Assembly: GCA_036525185.1 (NCBI GenBank)
Contig: DATDAW010000029.1
Coordinates: 44,382-108,381, forward strand
DNA length: 64,000 bases
Source: DATDAW01 sp036525185
Lineage (GTDB): Bacteria; Verrucomicrobiota; Verrucomicrobiia; Chthoniobacterales; DASVRZ01
Direction of reading: 5' to 3'
The position numbers and the translations under genes were made by a program. The notes under the pieces are model-generated. The model was not told where the DNA came from, searched no databases, and saw nothing but the letters and a program-made list of their open reading frames with translations. Below, in pieces: positions 54,295 to 61,515 of this stretch; position 1 is the first letter of the stretch, and each line of letters opens with the position of its first letter.

Positions 54295-55062
54295 ATGGCA
54301 AGTTTGAAGATCAAAGTCCTCGCCCTGGTTGTTTTGTTGCTTCTGGTCCCGTTCGTTCGGGCAGCGGAGAATGTGTATGATGTAGTGGCCAAGGCGCTGA
54401 CGCCGTTTACCGCCCTGCTCGCTCAAAGGACGGAGGGGCTCAAAAAAGCCGTCCACGCGCGCATTCTGATCAACGCGGCGGAACAACCTGATGGCGCTGT
54501 GCCGGTCGCGCTTGATGCCGAAATCTGGCTGGAAACGCCGGACAAACTAAAGGTCCGGACGTTGTACATCGACCAGCCCATTACGATCTGGCGCGATGGC
54601 CAGAAGCTCTTCGCCGCGCCCGGCGGCCGCATCCGGGCTCTGCTTGAGGATAGGAATAGGGTCCAGCCGCCGAATCCAAACGCCAGATTGCAGCCTTTCG
54701 CTCTCCCGATTCCCGACAGGCAACTGCCGCTCCTGCCTGCGATGCTGCAAGTCATAGACGACCGGGAGGCCCAGGACAAGGCCGGTGTCCCGCTGCGTGT
54801 CGTCGATCTCCAGATGATGCCGGAAATCGCGCGAAACCTCGGCATTGAGGGGTTTAGAGCGGAAGCGACGATCAATACGACCGACTATAAACTGCGCCGT
54901 TTGCGCCTTACGGGTAGCCCCTACAACGGCCAGATCATTTTCCAATCGCTCGATTTTTCCAGAAATCTACCTCCGGAAATCTTTCGCCCCGACCCGCTGG
55001 CGGATGAAGATATCGTTGAGATCTCGCCGGCCGAGTTCAATCAGCTCTTGCAGAGAAGATGA
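54295..55062 (+). CDS. Periplasmic LolA-like lipoprotein carrier-type protein
   Basis: Exported protein of 255 residues. Residues 1-23 are a signal peptide (KIKVLALVVLLLLVPFVRA). The mature part looks like the LolA/LppX half-barrel family: ALDAEIWLETPDKLKVRTLY, WRDGQKLFAAPGGRIRALLE, VVDLQMMPEIARNLGIEGFR, YKLRRLRLTGSPYNGQIIFQ. It ends in a short segment without LolA-specific residues, so I do not call it lolA. It could carry a lipid or lipoprotein across the periplasm. It stands at the head of the plus-strand genes that include the nucleosidase and receptor. Confidence 0.7.
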   Translation: MASLKIKVLALVVLLLLVPFVRAAENVYDVVAKALTPFTALLAQRTEGLKKAVHARILINAAEQPDGAVPVALDAEIWLETPDKLKVRTLYIDQPITIWRDGQKLFAAPGGRIRALLEDRNRVQPPNPNARLQPFALPIPDRQLPLLPAMLQVIDDREAQDKAGVPLRVVDLQMMPEIARNLGIEGFRAEATINTTDYKLRRLRLTGSPYNGQIIFQSLDFSRNLPPEIFRPDPLADEDIVEISPAEFNQLLQRR

Positions 55063-55063
55063 G

Positions 55064-55110
55064 TGTTCAGGTTTCAGCGTCCGGCGACGCTCTCTGAAAA
55101 CTGAAAAGTG
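55064..55110. repeat. Short inverted repeat (TTTTCAG family, second copy)
   Basis: GTTCAGGTTTCAG and CTGAAAACTGAAAA flank 16 bases and begin right at the stop of the LolA-like gene. It shares its core with the mgtE-aguA element at 4860. The hairpin could attenuate read-through to the nucleosidase gene. Confidence 0.65.
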
Positions 55111-55148
55111 ATTTGTTGGTCCGCGACCTGCTTTGTTCTTGCGCCCAC

Positions 55149-56048
55149 ATGCAAAAGCTGACCACTGCAATCTTCTTCTTCATTGCGCTCATTACCACCA
55201 CATGGGCCGCCGATCCCGCTCATCCGCAGTCGTACATCGCAGTCGCTACTGCTTTCCAGCCAGAGATCGCGGCCGTGCGCAAAGTGTTCTACGAGCCCGG
55301 CGCCGTTCCTGAAATCAAAATCATCCGCGGCATCAAGTTTGAAATCATCCCGTTCCACGGCAAGAAGCTCCTCATTTTTCCGACCGGCATGAGTCTCAGT
55401 AACTCGGCCCGCGCCACACAATTGGCCATCGATTACTTCAAGATCGATGCCTTTCTCTTCTCCGGCATCGCGGGCGGAATCAACCCGAAGCTGCATCCTG
55501 GCGACGTGACCATTCCCGCCAGATGGTATTACCACGCTGAGGCGGCGTATTTTAACGAGAAACCCGACGGCTCGTATGAAATCGCCACCTATTTTAAACA
55601 GAAATACCCGAATTTCGGCATGATATTCCCCGACGAGGTCACCGTGATTCGTGAAGGCATGAAAGAGCCGGCGCGAAAGCCGTATTTCGAAGCGGACGCA
55701 CGCCTGCTCCGCATCGCCCGACGTGCCGTCAAGAATATGCCGCCGCTCAAGCTCGGCAATCGAGACGTCACGTTCAAGATTGGGGGATCCGGCGTTGCGG
55801 GGCCGGTCTTCATGGACAACGGCAAATACCGGGAATGGGTTCACCGAGTCTGGAAAGCCGACTGTCTCGACATGGAGTCGACGTCCATTGCGCAAGTTTG
55901 CTGGATCAACAGGACGCCTTGTCTGATCGTTCGCAGTCTCAGCGACCTGGCGGGTGGACAGAAAGGAAAAAACCAGGAAGAACATTTTGCCGAGATTGCG
56001 TCAGAAAATGCGGCGCTCGTGCTGAAGGCCGTGATCGAGCAAATGTGA
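55149..56048 (+). CDS. Exported MTA/SAH-nucleosidase-like purine nucleoside-cleaving protein
   Basis: Nucleoside phosphorylase/nucleosidase superfamily, 299 residues, with a signal peptide (KLTTAIFFFIALITTTWA) that is unusual for the family and places it in the periplasm. Landmarks are VATAFQPEIAAVRKVFYEP, LLIFPTGMSLSNSARATQL, FLFSGIAGGINPKLHPGDVT and LDMESTSIAQVCWINRTPCL, where Glu243 is the ribose-binding glutamate of the MEGA-type motif. VRSLSDLAGG follows, with the catalytic Asp of the family in SLSD. It should split purine nucleosides, MTA or SAH into base and sugar; which one is unknown. It begins the purine-related cluster. Confidence 0.82.
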   Translation: MQKLTTAIFFFIALITTTWAADPAHPQSYIAVATAFQPEIAAVRKVFYEPGAVPEIKIIRGIKFEIIPFHGKKLLIFPTGMSLSNSARATQLAIDYFKIDAFLFSGIAGGINPKLHPGDVTIPARWYYHAEAAYFNEKPDGSYEIATYFKQKYPNFGMIFPDEVTVIREGMKEPARKPYFEADARLLRIARRAVKNMPPLKLGNRDVTFKIGGSGVAGPVFMDNGKYREWVHRVWKADCLDMESTSIAQVCWINRTPCLIVRSLSDLAGGQKGKNQEEHFAEIASENAALVLKAVIEQM

Positions 56049-56053
56049 AAAAA

Positions 56054-56185
56054 ATGTAGCGCAGACTTCCAAGTCTGCTGTGGCGCAGGCTTTCCAGCCT
56101 GCGGATCTGCGCCCCCCACCTACACACGCAGGCAAGAATGCCTACGTCACAGCAGACAGGATTGTCTGCGCTGCCGAACCGATCA
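56054..56185. repeat. Composite inverted-repeat element (GCAGACTTCCAAGTCTGC type)
   Basis: Outer arms starting TGTAGCGCAGAC and ending GTCTGCGCTGC pair over about 46 bases with mismatches. Each arm holds two small hairpins (GCAGACTTCCAAGTCTGC and GCAGGCTTTCCAGCCTGC on the left; CAGGCAAGAATGCCT and GCAGACAGGATTGTCTGC on the right). It contains no coding frame. It resembles REP- or MITE-like elements. Confidence 0.8.
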
Positions 56186-56200
56186 CTCTGAGCAAAAACC

Positions 56201-56231
56201 GCCACAGGGAAACATCTGTGGCTTTTTTTTT
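56201..56231 (+). terminator. Rho-independent terminator upstream of the receptor gene
   Basis: A perfect 7-bp stem (GCCACAG / CTGTGGC) with an 8-base loop is followed by nine T residues. It separates the nucleosidase transcript from the receptor gene. Confidence 0.9.
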
Positions 56232-56346
56232 GTTTCCAAAACCCGGAATAAACGCTCTGCGGGACAAAATTAATCCTCTCCTGTTCAAAAATTCTTGACC
56301 GTACGCCTACTGGGATGCCCTGTGCCAAACAATTCGGTTCGTTGCG

Positions 56347-56362
56347 TGGCACGTGACGTGCT
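56347..56362 (+). promoter_or_regulatory. Candidate sigma-54 (-24/-12) promoter of the receptor gene
   Basis: TGGCACGTGACGTGCT has the invariant GG and GC exactly 10 bases apart and an exact TGGCACG element; the -12 box TGCT is one base off the consensus. Transcription would start near 56373, leaving a leader of only about 11 bases without a ribosome-binding site, which weakens the call. An NtrC-type activator is encoded at 31220. Confidence 0.35.
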
Positions 56363-56383
56363 TATGCCGCTGCAACCTCAACC

Positions 56384-58882
56384 ATGGAGCTTAAACTGAA
56401 ATCCAAAACCATAGCGCTAGCGGTTACAGCCGCGCTTGCAACCACTGCCTTTGCTCAAGAAGCTCCCCCCAATCCTGAGCCATCTGACGACGCCACTCTT
56501 GACACCATGCTGGTCACCGGCGCTCAAGTTCCGATCGAGGACTCGATTATGCCGACGGTCCGCCCGTATAACGCGGCATTCGGGGTCGATCAAAACATCC
56601 TCGACGTGCCACGTAACGTCACCATCATTTCCCGCGAACAGCTCGATGCTATCAGCGTTCAGGATGTTCGCGATTTCTCGAAGCTAACTTCGTCGAGCTA
56701 TACCCGCAGTAACTTCGGCGCCCCGGCCACGCCGGACATTCGTGGTCAGTCCGCCGATCTTTTCGTCAACGGCATGCGCCGGGGTTTGAGCTCGAACGGC
56801 AACGGCATGCCGGTGAACTTCAATGCCGTCGATAGCGTCGATATCTTTAAAGGACCACCCACTGTTATTTACGGTGTGTCGCAATACACCGGCGGCTTCA
56901 TTAACCTCGTCACCAAGCGTCCCTACTTCGACAAATTCCAAGGGTCGGCCAGCTTCACCCTGGGCGAATACGAGCAACGCCGTTGGACGCTCGATTTTGG
57001 CGGTCCGATCATTAAGGACGTCCTTGCCTACCGTATTTCCTATTCCGGAGAAGAGTCTGGTAGCTACTACGAGAACGGAAATAAGAATACCGAAGCGATC
57101 TATGGAGCGATCACGTGGACGCCCTCGGACAAATACACGCTGGAACTCAACGCCGAAATGTTCTTCGCTGACTACGTGGAAAACTGGGGTATTAACCGCG
57201 TCACGCAGGATCTCATTGATAACGGCAAGTACATCACTGGATTTGTAGGTGATGTGAACGGCGACGGGGTCATTAACAACAAGGATGTAAATAGCGGATT
57301 CAACGCCATCATTCCCGGAGAAACAATCACGATCGATCGCAGCGTGCGCCTGCTTCGCCCTGGCGATGGCTCTTATGGCCGCAGCTTTACCGCGCAGGCC
57401 GTCCAGACGTTCAACGTGGCTGACAATCTTACGATTGTTAACAATACGTTGTATCAGTGGATCAAGCGTCAGACCAAGTCTTCGTACTATTACTCGGAAA
57501 TCGTCGATCCCGCGCATTCCATCGAAAACCGCACGGAATTTCGCTGGGACCTCGATATCCCATTCGGCGGTGGCGCCTCTGATGAGGCGACGACGTCCAA
57601 CGACTCCGGACTTGGCAAGGACGGCAAAGCAGTTGCTGTTGAGGCGCCAAGCGAACCCTATATCCTGAAGAATCAGATCAACTTCGGTATCGCGGAGCGC
57701 TATCAAGAAGTCACAGCGTTCAATGACTTCTTTAACGAACCTGCCAATGCCTGGGATCTCAGCAGACCGCGGGAGCTCATCAATTACGTAAATTACGACC
57801 AGGGAGGGTCGGTTCCATTGGATGACTACGGTTATCCGGGCCGCTTCGCTTCACCAGGCGTATTCAACGGTGACACTAATCGTTCGCGAATGTTCTCGCT
57901 TTCGCCGTTCTATCAGCAGCAGACCAAGTTTACCGATGCGCTCTCTTTGTTATTCGGCGCCCGTCTGGATGTTCTTTGGATAGACTCCCAGGATCCTCTC
58001 TTCAACGATGCAATCGGCGAGAAGACGCCAGACTTCGATGGCGAGGATCGGACGGTTGTGGGTATCCCTAACTTCAACGTGAGTCCGACATGGAAGCCAT
58101 TTCCGTGGATGACCACCTACTTCACGTATAACTACAGCCAGTCGATCGGCGTCGCGAACGGCGGGGGATTCCCGACGGTGGAAGACAGCATCTCCATCAA
58201 AAACAGCATCCGTAACGTGAGCGAGCTTTTCGAGGTCGGAGCGAAGTTCAGCTTGATCGATGAGACGTTGTTTTTGAGCAGCGCACTATTCAAACAGACC
58301 CGTGCGATCGGCCAGCAAGGCGGGGGAAGTTTCGATCTCGACGTTTATGGGTTCGAAATTGAGACTAACTATCAGCCGAACAAGCACTTCTATGCGACGC
58401 TGGGATATACCTATCTCGACGCTGTGTACAAGAATCAGGAAGTATTCTCCGTACAACAATACACGATCGACGATCCGAACGCCCCGTTCTTTGTGCCTGG
58501 CACCATCCTCACAGATACGTTCGGCGCCGTCGGCCCCAGCTACGGGGTTGCTGACTTCGAACAACCTGGCTTGCCGGATCATCTTTTCAACGGTTTGATC
58601 TCCTATAACTTCGACACTTCCGTCGGAAATTTCGGCGCAATTCTCGGGGCCGTCGTTACCAGCCCATACAACGCGGATTACCTGGGGGTCGTCACGATTC
58701 CTTGGCAGTACTCGATTGATCTGACGTTTGTTTACAAATGGAAGAACATCGAGGCGCGGCTCGCCATCCTGAACCTTTCGGATGAAGAGAACTGGTCGCC
58801 GCCGAATGCCGTTTACGCGCTCGATTCCATCACGCCGGATCTCCCGCGCCGCATCGAAGGGACAATTCGGGTAAAATTCTAA
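56384..58882 (+). CDS. TonB-dependent outer-membrane receptor with EF-hand-like loop
   Basis: Outer-membrane active transporter of 832 residues. Residues 1-24 are a signal peptide (IALAVTAALATTAFAQ). A probable TonB box is TLDTMLVTG. The plug (about 55-185) has DVPRNVTIISREQLDA, SSYTRSNFGAPATPDIRGQS, VDIFKGPPTVIYG and GGFINLVTKRP. The beta-barrel fills the rest and ends IEGTIRVKF, with the terminal Phe required for barrel assembly. Residues 289-302 read GDVNGDGVINNKDV, a calcium-binding EF-hand/dockerin-type loop. Barrel and plug look like siderophore-type receptors, but the neighbouring purine genes suggest a nucleoside-related ligand. Confidence 0.93.
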   Translation: MELKLKSKTIALAVTAALATTAFAQEAPPNPEPSDDATLDTMLVTGAQVPIEDSIMPTVRPYNAAFGVDQNILDVPRNVTIISREQLDAISVQDVRDFSKLTSSSYTRSNFGAPATPDIRGQSADLFVNGMRRGLSSNGNGMPVNFNAVDSVDIFKGPPTVIYGVSQYTGGFINLVTKRPYFDKFQGSASFTLGEYEQRRWTLDFGGPIIKDVLAYRISYSGEESGSYYENGNKNTEAIYGAITWTPSDKYTLELNAEMFFADYVENWGINRVTQDLIDNGKYITGFVGDVNGDGVINNKDVNSGFNAIIPGETITIDRSVRLLRPGDGSYGRSFTAQAVQTFNVADNLTIVNNTLYQWIKRQTKSSYYYSEIVDPAHSIENRTEFRWDLDIPFGGGASDEATTSNDSGLGKDGKAVAVEAPSEPYILKNQINFGIAERYQEVTAFNDFFNEPANAWDLSRPRELINYVNYDQGGSVPLDDYGYPGRFASPGVFNGDTNRSRMFSLSPFYQQQTKFTDALSLLFGARLDVLWIDSQDPLFNDAIGEKTPDFDGEDRTVVGIPNFNVSPTWKPFPWMTTYFTYNYSQSIGVANGGGFPTVEDSISIKNSIRNVSELFEVGAKFSLIDETLFLSSALFKQTRAIGQQGGGSFDLDVYGFEIETNYQPNKHFYATLGYTYLDAVYKNQEVFSVQQYTIDDPNAPFFVPGTILTDTFGAVGPSYGVADFEQPGLPDHLFNGLISYNFDTSVGNFGAILGAVVTSPYNADYLGVVTIPWQYSIDLTFVYKWKNIEARLAILNLSDEENWSPPNAVYALDSITPDLPRRIEGTIRVKF

Positions 58883-58896
58883 CAATTCCAAAGCTT

Positions 58897-58934
58897 GCGG
58901 GCTGGGGCAGGGACCCTTGGGCGCCCCGGCCCGC
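58897..58934 (+). other. Stable intercistronic hairpin after the receptor gene
   Basis: GCGGGC-T-GGGGC pairs with GCCCC-G-GCCCGC around a 14-base loop, giving 11 GC pairs with one mismatch. No T run follows. It may stabilise the receptor mRNA or reduce expression of the next gene. Confidence 0.7.
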
Positions 58935-58958
58935 CGTGGAGAATTGGAGAATTGCTTA

Positions 58959-60032
58959 ATGTTTCATAAAAGATTACTGGCGGTATTTGTTTCGTTAACA
59001 ATTGGGTTGGGTTGCACGGCGGTGACTCCGGTTTGGGCGGAGTCACCGCCAGGTCCGCTAAAGGTCAAAATGGTTGTCGTTGCCATGTTCGAGATCGGCA
59101 AGGATAGCGGAGACAAAGCGGCCGAATTCCAGCTCTGGTACGAACGGGAAAAACTCACGAAACACTACCCGCTTCCAGCTGCGCATCACGACGTGTTTGC
59201 GAACGGGGACGGTGTCATCGCGATTGTGACGGGTATGGGCAATGTTAATGCCGCCTCCAGCATCATGGCCCTGGGCCTGGATCCCCGATTTGATCTCACG
59301 AAAGCCTACTGGCTGGTCGCCGGTATTGCTGGAATCGATCCCGCCGATGGATCGCTCGCCAGCGCCGCATGGGCCGGCTGGTGCGTGGACGGCGATCTCT
59401 CCCACGAGATTGATGCCCGGGAAATTCCAGAGGGCTGGCCGAATGGCTATTTTGCCCTGGACACGCACAAACCGGGCGAAAAGCCAAAGATTTCCCATGG
59501 CGAAGTGTATCAGCTCAACATTCCGTTGCGCGACTGGGCCTACGATCTAACCAAAGACGTTGTTATACCCGACACTGAGGGAATGAAGGCGAGTCGCGTG
59601 CGTTATACCGCCACGCCGAACGCGCAGAAGCCTCCCTTTGTGCTCAAAGGCGATCAACTCGCTGGCAGCACCTTCTGGCATGGAGCAAAGTTGAACGCGT
59701 GGGCCAATGATTGGGTGAAGATGTGGACCAACGGCGAAGGCAACTATGTCACGACAGCGATGGAGGAAAGCGGTACCATGCAATCTCTAACGAACCTCGC
59801 CCGCGCCGGTAAAGTCGACGCAAGCCGGGTACTAGTCCTCCGGACCGCAAGTAATTTTGATAGCCCTCCGCCAGGTTTGACCGCCGCTGAAAATATGGCG
59901 CAGGAGGGGAGTCATCAGTACTCCGGCTTTGATGAAGCGGTCGAGGCAGCATATCTCGTCGGCAGCAAAGTCGTTCGTGAAATTACGGGCAACTGGTCCA
60001 AATATGAAGATCATGCTCCCGGTCGGAAGTAA
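58959..60032 (+). CDS. Exported NUP-family protein (purine nucleoside permease family)
   Basis: Protein of 357 residues in the NUP family, named after a Candida purine nucleoside permease; the fold belongs with nucleoside phosphorylases. Residues 1-27 are a signal peptide (LLAVFVSLTIGLGCTAVTPV then WAES). Landmarks are KVKMVVVAMFEIGKDSGDKA, IAIVTGMGNVNAASSIMALG, YWLVAGIAGIDPADGSLASA, TTAMEESGTMQSL and VLRTASNFDSPPPGLTAAEN. There are no further membrane spans, so it is not itself a transporter in the usual sense. A periplasmic nucleoside-binding or nucleoside-cleaving role is likely. It sits between the receptor and an adenosine deaminase. Confidence 0.85.
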   Translation: MFHKRLLAVFVSLTIGLGCTAVTPVWAESPPGPLKVKMVVVAMFEIGKDSGDKAAEFQLWYEREKLTKHYPLPAAHHDVFANGDGVIAIVTGMGNVNAASSIMALGLDPRFDLTKAYWLVAGIAGIDPADGSLASAAWAGWCVDGDLSHEIDAREIPEGWPNGYFALDTHKPGEKPKISHGEVYQLNIPLRDWAYDLTKDVVIPDTEGMKASRVRYTATPNAQKPPFVLKGDQLAGSTFWHGAKLNAWANDWVKMWTNGEGNYVTTAMEESGTMQSLTNLARAGKVDASRVLVLRTASNFDSPPPGLTAAENMAQEGSHQYSGFDEAVEAAYLVGSKVVREITGNWSKYEDHAPGRK

Positions 60033-60039
60033 TCGCACC

Positions 60040-61500
60040 GTGAGAGGCGCTTTCCCATGCGCCTCTCGTTCGCGGGCGGTTGGAAGCCGCCGCTCGTTGC
60101 GCGCGATTGCCGCTCTTTTCGCGACGTCGGTGTTTGTGCATGCCGCGGATTTTTCCGGCCGCTTCGAAGAAATCAAAAGGTCCGCTTCAAAGGAAGAGCT
60201 CTACCAATTCCTTTTCGCTCTCCCGAAAGGTGGCGACCTGCACAACCATCTCGGGGGAGCCTGCCCTCCGGATTGGTGGTATGCCATCGCCACGAGTCCC
60301 CGGGTCGTGGGCGATAACAGCTTCTACACGCGCGTCCGGATTTCCAATTGCAGTCTCAGTGACGATGCGGGTCTGATTCTTTACAAAACCATCCGCAAGA
60401 CTACGTGGGAGAAACTGTCGGATTGCGACAAGAGTGAATATGAGCCGCTGGCGGAACTGAAGCCGGAGGACGTCCAGAAGTGGAAGGACTCCCTGCGCCT
60501 CGACAAATCCCGCGAAGGTCGGGACGAATTTTTTAACGTCATCTGGTTTCGCATCAACGAGATGTTCGACGACCCGCATGTCATGGCGGAGGTCATTGCC
60601 GAAAATATGAAGCATTTCGGCGCGGAAGGTTTGCGTTATCTCGAAACGCAATACAGCGCCGATGGCTATACTGACACGGCGGGTAACCCGATTTCCGAGG
60701 ACGAAGTGATTCAGATCGTAAAGAAGCGCATCGCGGAGGAGGACGTGAAGAAAAGCGGTGTCACCCTCCGGTTCCAAAAGACCATTCTGCGCTTCCCGCC
60801 CGATGCCGAAAAACGACTGGAAAACGCCTACGCCTTCGTCAATGCGAATCGCGATCTTTGGGTCGCTATCAACATGGCTGGGCGCGAGGACAATGACAAA
60901 GGGTACCCGCTGCGGTTCCTCGATACCTTTCGCGAAATGCGTAAAAAATACAGCGGCATCGGTCTGTCGATCCACGCCGGCGAAGTCGATGAACCGAACT
61001 CGCACGTGCGCGATACGCTGCTCCTGGGCGCGACGCGCATTGGACACGGGCTCAACCTCATCACAGATCCGGAGACCATGCTCCTCATGCAGGACGGGCG
61101 ATATCTGGTGGAGATCAATTTGATCAGCAACCGGCTTCTCGAATATTATCCTGATCTGGCGAAACACCCCTTTCCGGAATTTCTCCGCACAGGCATCCCG
61201 GTGTGCCTCAATACGGACGACCGCGGCATGTGGGACTCAAACATGACGGATGAGTATTTCACAAGCGTGACGGCGTTCAATCTAACATGGTCCGAGATCG
61301 TGCAGATGGGACGCAACAGTCTGAAATATGCGTTTGTCGAGGAACCCGTGAAAAAGGAATTGCTGAAAGGCTACGACGAAGCCATAACGGCATTCGAACA
61401 GAAGTTCGGCAGTGAAAACTGGCGGGAGCAATTGAAACTGGTCAAGCCGATCGTATCAAACTACGCGGAGAAAACGTTCGATATCCCATTGAAAAAGTAA
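60040..61500 (+). CDS. Exported adenosine deaminase family protein
   Basis: Zinc-dependent deaminase of 486 residues that should convert adenosine (or deoxyadenosine) to inosine. Zinc and catalytic residues are in place: His68 and His70 in GGDLHNHLGGA, the H-A-G-E motif in IGLSIHAGEVDEPNSHV, TRIGHGLNLI, and the paired acids in PVCLNTDDRGM. The N-terminus has a basic run then ALFATSVFVHAADF, a signal peptide, so the enzyme is periplasmic or secreted. I prefer the GTG at 60040, 7 bases after the NUP gene, with GGAAG upstream; ATG 60004 or 60013 would overlap that gene. An insert of about 60 residues follows the first motif, longer than in cytoplasmic enzymes. Confidence 0.9.
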   Translation: MRGAFPCASRSRAVGSRRSLRAIAALFATSVFVHAADFSGRFEEIKRSASKEELYQFLFALPKGGDLHNHLGGACPPDWWYAIATSPRVVGDNSFYTRVRISNCSLSDDAGLILYKTIRKTTWEKLSDCDKSEYEPLAELKPEDVQKWKDSLRLDKSREGRDEFFNVIWFRINEMFDDPHVMAEVIAENMKHFGAEGLRYLETQYSADGYTDTAGNPISEDEVIQIVKKRIAEEDVKKSGVTLRFQKTILRFPPDAEKRLENAYAFVNANRDLWVAINMAGREDNDKGYPLRFLDTFREMRKKYSGIGLSIHAGEVDEPNSHVRDTLLLGATRIGHGLNLITDPETMLLMQDGRYLVEINLISNRLLEYYPDLAKHPFPEFLRTGIPVCLNTDDRGMWDSNMTDEYFTSVTAFNLTWSEIVQMGRNSLKYAFVEEPVKKELLKGYDEAITAFEQKFGSENWREQLKLVKPIVSNYAEKTFDIPLKK

Positions 61501-61515
61501 CCGCAGGAGGATGCC

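Larger units (their letters stand above)
56049..56383. other. Upstream region of the TonB-dependent receptor: repeat element, terminator, possible promoter
   Basis: About 335 bases without a gene. It holds a large inverted-repeat element, a terminator at 56201 and, just before the receptor start, a candidate -24/-12 promoter at 56347. The remaining sequence around 56232-56340 shows nothing recognisable. Confidence 0.7.
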
